Assembly (NCBI GenBank): GCA_029204225.1
Contig: CM055097.1
Span: 39,671,106 to 39,735,105, forward strand
Direction of reading: 5' to 3'
DNA: 64,000 bases
Source: Diphasiastrum complanatum
Lineage: Eukaryota > Streptophyta > Lycopodiopsida > Lycopodiales > Lycopodiaceae
The notes beneath the pieces were generated by a model that did no database searches, was not told where the DNA came from, and worked only from the letters and a program-made list of their open reading frames with translations. Numbering within the stretch: position 1 is the stretch's first letter; the number at the start of each line of letters is the position of its first letter. Shown here piece by piece: positions 58,476 through 64,000 of the stretch. Made by a program: the position numbers and the translations under genes.

Positions 58476-60986
58476 GGCTTGTGCTATTGCTAAATCATTT
58501 ACAAGATCTTCTATCAAAAGCAAGCATCCTTTGGAGTTAATCCACTCGGATGTGCATTTCTCATCAACTACAAGCAAGGGAGGAGCCACTTGTTTTGTTA
58601 CTTTCATTGATGATTTCACAAGATTCACTTGGATATATCTTCTTCCTTCTAAATCTATGGTGTTTGATCATTTTCTTATTTTCAAAGCTTATGTAGAGAA
58701 GCAATTCTCATTCAAGATTAAAGCTCTTAGATGTGATGGAGGTGGTGAATATATCTCCAATAAATTTCATGATTTTTGTGAGCTTGAAGGCATCAAAAGA
58801 GAGTTCTCCTGTGCCTACTCTCCATCTCAAATGGAGTTGCCCAGAGAAAGAATAGATCTCTATGTGAATGTGCAAAATCTATGAGAATTGAGACATCTTT
58901 GCCCAGAGATTTTTGGGGAGAAGCCATTAATTGTGCAAATTATCTTTGCAATAGGCTCCCACATATAGCTCTTGGAGGAAAGTCACCATATGAAATCTTA
59001 TATTTGAAGAAGCCTAAGGTTGATCACCTTAGAGTTTTTGGATGCATATGCTTTTCCCATATTCCCTTGGAAACAAGGAAGAAGGAAGATCCTAGTGCAT
59101 GCAAAGGGATCATGGTTGGATACTCATCCACCAAGAAGGCCTATAGAGTCTTTGTACTCTCTACTTCTCAAGTTATTGAAAGTAGAGATGTTGTCTTTCA
59201 TGAAGATCAACATTCATCTTTTGAAGAGGTTGAGATCAAGAAGCCTATGGATGCATCACCTATTATTGAGTTTGAAGACAATTATGATGTGATGGGTTCA
59301 AGAATTGAAGAAGACTCTACTCGGATTTTCTCACCAAGAAGATCCATGAGAGAGAGATCCGAGCCTAAGAGGCTCTCATATGTTGACAAAGGCAAACAAG
59401 TGGATCTTGATTCCAATAATTATGTTTTTTATGTCTCTCATGAAGAGCCAAAGAATGTACAAGAGGCACTCAATACCAAGGAGTGGTATGATGCCATGAA
59501 GCAAGACTATGATGCATTGATCACCAACAATACTTGGGAGCTTGTGGATCCTCCATCCAACAAGCATGTGATCGGTTGGAAGTGGGTATTGCGGATCAAG
59601 TACAATCATGATGGCACCATCAACAAGTATAAAGCAAAATTATGTGCCAAAGGATTTGCTCAAATCTATGGCCTTGATTATGAGGATACCTTTGAACCCA
59701 TTGCAAAGATGGTGACAATAAAAATTCTTATTTCTCTTGCTTGTTTTTTTAAGTGGAAGGTGTTCCAATTAGATGTATCCAATGCTTTTCTAAATGGTTA
59801 TCTTGAGGAGGAGATCTATATGGAACAACCTCAAGGATTCATCAAGGATGAGTCCAAAGTGTGCTTGCTCTTCAGAAGTCTTTATGGACTCAAGCAAGCA
59901 TCAAGATCATGGTATTCAAGACTTAATTCTTTTCTTATCTCACTAGGATTTACTCTTAGTGACTATGATCCTTCCATGTATCTAAAGTTTGTTGATAGCA
60001 ATATTGTCATTCTTCTAATTTATGTTGATGACATTATTCTTTGTGGAAGTTGTATCAAGCTAGTTGATGAAACTAAGCTAGCACTTGGATGTGAGTTTAA
60101 AATGCAAGAACTAGGAGAGATACATTACATCCTAGGCCTAGAAATTAATTTTTATGAAGATCATGTCTTTATATGCCAATCTAGATATGCTCACTCTATA
60201 TTGGAAAATTTTCATATGAAGAATTCTAAGAGCATAGATACTCCAATGGAGCAAACTGTAAAAGATCTTAATAAAGGTGATGAAAGGTCCTTCGAGAACA
60301 TCACACTTTTTAGGAGTCTTGTAGGCTCCTTGATTTGGCTTACTATTACTAGGCCCGATCTAAGTTTTTGTGTGCACAAATTGAGTCAATTTATGCAAAA
60401 TCCTAAAATCCATCATTGGAAGATGGCCAAGAGGATCCTAAGATACGTATCTTCATCTTGTGATTATGGTCTACTTTATAAAAGTGAAGATCTATCCATT
60501 GTTGGCTACTCAAATTCGGACTTTGCAAGTGACAAGATGGATCAAAAGTCTATTAGTACATACACTATCTTTCTTGGAGGCAATCTAATATCTTGGCTTT
60601 CCAAAAAGCAAGATACAAATTCTCTCTCTTCATGTGAGGCCGAGTACAAAGCACTCACTACAACTACCAAAGAGGTGCTTTGGATCAAGAGGTTATTAAT
60701 GGAGCTAAAGTGCATCAAGGAAGATGATCTACCAATGATCAAGTGTGATAACATCTCGGACCAAGCTCTTGCCAGTAATCCCATATTTCATGCAAGAAGC
60801 ACGCACATAGAAGTGGCACGCCATTTTGTGAGAGAAAAGCTTATTGGAGGAGAAATCTATTTGGAGCATGTCAACTCGTCCTCTTGTATTGCCGATCTAC
60901 TCACCAAGCCTTTGAGCAAAAGTGCTTTCATCAAGCATAGATCTAATCTTGGAGTTATATCAAGATCAATGTTTAAATCTTCATAG
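58402..60986 (+). pseudogene. Copia-4 integrase, RT and RNase H
   Basis: Integrase continues at 58,402 (CEACAIAKSF, HSDVHFSS, RCDGGGEYIS) to a frameshift at about 58,832, just before the catalytic Glu (SPSQ|MELPRERID). A long open frame (58,881-60,986, 701 codons) then encodes the integrase C-terminus, RT with IYVDDIILCGS at about 60,020, and a complete RNase H (LRYVSSSCDYGLLYKSEDLS, EAEYKALTTTTKEVLWIKRL, CDNISDQALA). It ends in the typical ADLLTKPL...SNLGVIS tail 20 bp before the 3' LTR. Only the two shifts and one stop separate it from a standard copia polyprotein. Confidence 0.95.
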
Positions 60987-61005
60987 ATAATTTTTTAGGA
61001 GGAGT

Positions 61006-61737
61006 GTGAAGAATTGAAAAAGATTATCTATGTTAGATATAGGGGTCTTATGATTTTTATATCAAGCATCTAGGTGTAGGATGTTGATAGGAACAAATTT
61101 GGCATAGATGTCAAATTATCCATTTCCACTTGTAATGCCACTATTGAGCCAAAATAGAGTAAGAGGCTAAACTCGTGCCAATTAGAGTGTAGACAAGGGT
61201 AATGCTTTTGTTTGACGAATTCCAAGAGGTCCAATAGGATTTAGAGGTGGAAGCATGAGAGGTCCAATAGAATTTGAGGTTTGCTTGACAATGGTCCAAT
61301 AGAATTAAGACGTACATGGATCAATGGTCCAATAGGATTAAGAGGTGGCAAAGTGTAGTCCAATCATAGTTAAGCATAGTGGTAGCTCGTGGATCTACTA
61401 GTATCATTGTACTCCTCATTTGGATCTAATTGATTTGGAGATTGAGTGGATTTTGGGCGTTATTGGATTTCTAGCTTTCTCTCTCTACCCGAGAGCTCAT
61501 GATGATTTTCTCTCTCTACCCGAGGAGAGCGGCTTGTTTTTACTTAGATTATTTTTGGAACACTTCCCACACGTGTGAGTGAGAGTTGGAAGTGATTGAA
61601 TGCATGTAGTAGTGTGTTTTTGCCATAGATTCAAAGATAGATCTTAAATCTCAATCTACTCTTGATCTTGGTGCATCTACACACCTTAGGAGATCACAAG
61701 TACATGTTGTGGACAGTTCACATGTGTGAAATCAACA
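61006..61737 (+). repeat. 3' LTR of copia-4
   Basis: 732 bp partner of 54,781-55,516. It follows the purine tract and ends ATCAACA. The GGTCCAATAG repeats are at 61,228-61,369 and CACACGTGTG is at 61,568-61,577. The terminal palindrome has decayed to CACATGTGTG. Confidence 0.95.
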
Positions 61738-62260
61738 ATTGGGGAGGAGAATAGGCAAAGGGGAGGGGGGGTACAGAGGGGAGAATAGCCAATGGGGGGC
61801 ATTGAGATGGGAGAATAGCTAGGGGGGGGGGACTGGAAGAGAGTGGGCTGAAAACCCCATGGTGAAACATGACCCCACAGACTATAGCCAGGAGGATAGA
61901 ACTTAGTGGAAGAGGGTATAGAGGGAGGAAAAATGTGAGGGGTGAAAGTGGGCATGCCGAAAATCTGAGGTGTGATAGATGTAGGAGTCATAGTATCATG
62001 TGTTGTATGTGTTGCCTCCTAGGTCAGTGTCTCTCGAAGTAGGGACTCTCCATGACGAGATGTGCTACACAGACATGCATGACTCAAGACCACATTAGGG
62101 ACACAGGGTCATCGCCACATCCTCCACAGTAGGAGACACCGAGGTGACTCATCCTCCTCTCCCGAGAGTGTCGAGAGGAAGCACTGGCAGTAGCGCGACG
62201 GGGATGGCGGTGTGACCCTTGTCAAAGTTGTTGGATTTATCTCCTCTACTCTCCTGAATC
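61738..62260 (-). pseudogene. Pro-rich N-terminus of the split Ptta-like gene
   Basis: The minus strand encodes MTPTSITPQIFGMPTFTPHI and a Pro/Ser/Tyr-rich stretch with repeats of PPxxYSPxSMPPIGYSP. It runs straight into the copia-4 LTR at 61,737. The continuation is at 54,780 on the other side of the element. The upstream half (61,960-62,260) is duplicated at 52,850-53,330. Low-complexity linkers like this precede the conserved core in Ptta-type proteins. The exact start is unclear. Confidence 0.45.
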
Positions 62261-63217
62261 CCATGTTCATCTAGTTTCATTCATAATGTTGCATACTCAC
62301 TTGCATTGTTGCGTAGCCCCACTACTGAAGACGAATAAGTGAATGTTGGCCGACATATCAAACAATATCAAGCTTCGCATGGATAACATCCTTGGATGAC
62401 ATATCGGGATAGACCGACTTATCGAGCCTCCTCACGCTCACGCTCACTTCTACGCAACTAAATTGACAATGACAACAGCCACGATCCTCACCCTGGCTAC
62501 ACAACGGCTCCACGCCATCCTCATCTGCACAAATGTAAAATGTATATATGTATTAAAATCTGTTCAGTATGTATGGAAGAACCAGATCATCTAAGTTGAT
62601 TATTCATATGCTCAAGCGCACATTGACGCTGAGACGCTAGCTTATTAGAGACAGACATTGTAGATGCCTTTGTGCATTGATTCTTTCTTTCAGATGGATT
62701 GTCAGTATAAGCTCATAGTTGTTACGGATTGTAGTTAGCTTTGTGAGCACGCGGTATCATCCGCTATAGTCTTGTGCTTAGCATTAACTGACTGGTACTT
62801 CATCCTACTTAATCTGAATAAATTACTATTTGGTTATGCATTCAAATTGTTCATCAGTATTGCATGCTTTTATATGCTGTCTAACTTTTTGATTGTTTTG
62901 TCTGATTGTCTACTCTTGCTTCCACAACCATCATGCAATATAGCTCTAGTTTCATTCTTGTGATTGCCTATCATTAACCGATAGTGCATGCACCGAGGGA
63001 ATTTTTCACAGTTCCCCAGCATGGTATTTGCTATCATAATCGATCTGATTTCTCAAGTAGTTTTAAGTCAGATCTATGTCTATAGCCTAATAAGCTTCCC
63101 ACAAAACCTGAACCTATTAGCCGATAGGATACTTATTTTCTTGTTCTGTAAGTTTGCACTAGATTTTCATTCTTAAGTTACTGATAGTTGTTACTATCAC
63201 TTAGACTAATCTTCCAC
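62261..63217. other. Unassigned DNA and probable copia leader
   Basis: The left part may extend the Ptta-like 5' region. The right part precedes a copia gag start and is probably its leader, but no primer-binding site was found. Confidence 0.4.
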
Positions 63218-63646
63218 ATGGATTCCCAAGGAAAATTCAGTCCTATCATGGACAATCTTGATGGAGCTAATTACCATTCATGGAAATTTAAGATGAGAAC
63301 TATGCTAATGTCTAAGGAGTTGTATGACGTTGTTACATGTGAAGAGGCAAGACCCAAAGCCAACGACGCAACAATCTCCCGATAAAAGCTGAAGGATGGC
63401 AAAGTCTGACATACAAATCGGCCATGTATCTGAAGCCCAGACATCCAAGAAAGTCTGGGACATCTTGAGCACACTATATGAAGTGCAAGATATAGCTTCT
63501 AAGCTACATCTCAAGAAGAAATCTTACTCCCTCAAGATGGCAAATGTGATTCCCTACAAAATCACATCAACCAGTTCAAGAACCTGTTGAAGCAAATGGC
63601 CATTATCGGATCTGTCATCGACGATCAAGATGCAGTAATGACACTG
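63218..63646 (+). pseudogene. Copia gag fragment
   Basis: MDSQGKFSPIMDNLDGANYH followed by SWKFKMRTMLMSKELYDVVT is a copia gag start. Stops follow from 63,384, and shifted frames continue with IGHVSEAQTSKKVWDILSTL, FKNLLKQMAIIGSVIDDQDA and VMTLL. It resembles the minus-strand gag at 8,981-9,199. It ends where an oppositely oriented integrase piece begins. Confidence 0.75.
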
Positions 63647-63770
63647 CTAGGACCACATAAGTCACTGTGTATCAGTGACAGAATGGACTTGGCTCTTATG
63701 GCTTGTCCTCTAGGAAATCTGGTTCTAGGTTGTTTGCCTAGTAAGCAACTTTCACAAACAGATTGATTAG
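63625..63770 (-). pseudogene. Copia integrase zinc-finger fragment
   Basis: The minus strand reads NQSVCESCLLGKQPRTRFPR and then IHSDLCGP, the C-x2-C half of the integrase HHCC finger and the first catalytic Asp region. It lies head-to-head with the gag fragment to its left, so an inversion or two insertions scrambled this element. Confidence 0.7.
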
Positions 63771-63782
63771 TTGTAGTAATAG

Positions 63783-64000
63783 TGTTAAAATTGAAAAACA
63801 ATCCATATTGATTTCTTGGCTTGCTACAAATGTTGTACCATGCAAGTATGTAGCTCATTAATGCAAAATGCCAAGTTTGGCCTACATAGAACTCGAGCTA
63901 CATGGTTATGTATTATCTAGTTTGATAAATGCAACTTGCATATAGTTTGTAGACATAGAATTAGCATGATTATGCTTGTAGAAACTCGTGGCAACTCACA
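63783..64000 (+). repeat. LTR of the copia-2 family, cut by the window end
   Basis: TGTTAAAATTGAAAAACAATCC and the following 218 bp match the copia-2 LTR start (40,140 to 39,929 on the minus strand) throughout, including CATGCAAGTATG, TTGGCC, ACTCGAGCTACATGG and TAGAAACTCGTG. It is more diverged than the copia-2 LTRs are from each other. Confidence 0.85.

Larger units (their letters stand above)
54781..61737 (+). mobile_element. Copia-4, structurally complete Ty1/copia element
   Basis: LTR (54,781-55,516), PBS (55,517-55,528), gag-pol (56,273-60,986), purine tract TTTTTTAGGAGGAG (about 60,992-61,005) and LTR (61,006-61,737). The LTRs are about 94-95 percent identical by eye, older than those of copia-3. 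It sits inside a Ptta-like gene. No target-site duplication is visible (flanks ..GTATAT and ATTGG..). A 752-bp fold-back element lies within its gag. Confidence 0.92.

Overview
The window looks like intergenic nuclear DNA of a land plant with a large, AT-rich, repeat-laden genome. Plant-type Ty1/copia and Ty3/gypsy pol genes, a plant SDR dehydrogenase fragment and a MULE-like transposase with a SWIM zinc finger support this. The MULE type reminds me of non-seed plants (fern, lycophyte, moss), but that is unverified recollection. I found no intact ordinary host gene, tRNA, rRNA or CRISPR.

Left part (1-22 kb): mostly unassigned AT-rich DNA with decayed retroelements. These are gypsy pol remnants (5.2-5.7, 6.4-7.9 and 10.2-12.1 kb), a minus-strand copia scrap (8.8-9.3 kb), a small non-autonomous LTR element with visible PBS and PPT (13.1-14.8 kb), a MITE (15.3 kb), the 3' half of an SDR gene (16.7-17.1 kb), a copia protease scrap (20.0 kb), a LINE RT scrap (20.9 kb) and three long (CT)n tracts.

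Centre (22.9-41 kb): a degenerate gypsy pol is followed by an unrecognised accessory coding tract. Two copia elements interrupt this tract, called here copia-2 (30.3-34.3 kb) and copia-3 (35.1-39.9 kb). A 10.2-kb inversion (about 29,762 to 39,928) then cut copia-3 before its RNase H and cut the 5' LTR of copia-2. Undoing it restores a 5-bp target-site duplication, a continuous copia-3, a full-length copia-2 LTR and continuity of the accessory tract.

Right part (41-64 kb): two related minus-strand genes resemble the plant Ptta/En/Spm (Transposase_24-like) family and share the same end exons. Between and around them are compound microsatellites, two copies of a fold-back element family, an array of 26-bp palindromes, a MULE-like transposase, a 15-bp minisatellite and a complete 7-kb element, copia-4 (54,781-61,737). 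Copia-4 splits one Ptta-like gene and has itself been invaded by a fold-back element. The window ends in a nested copia mosaic whose last 218 bp are an LTR of the copia-2 family.
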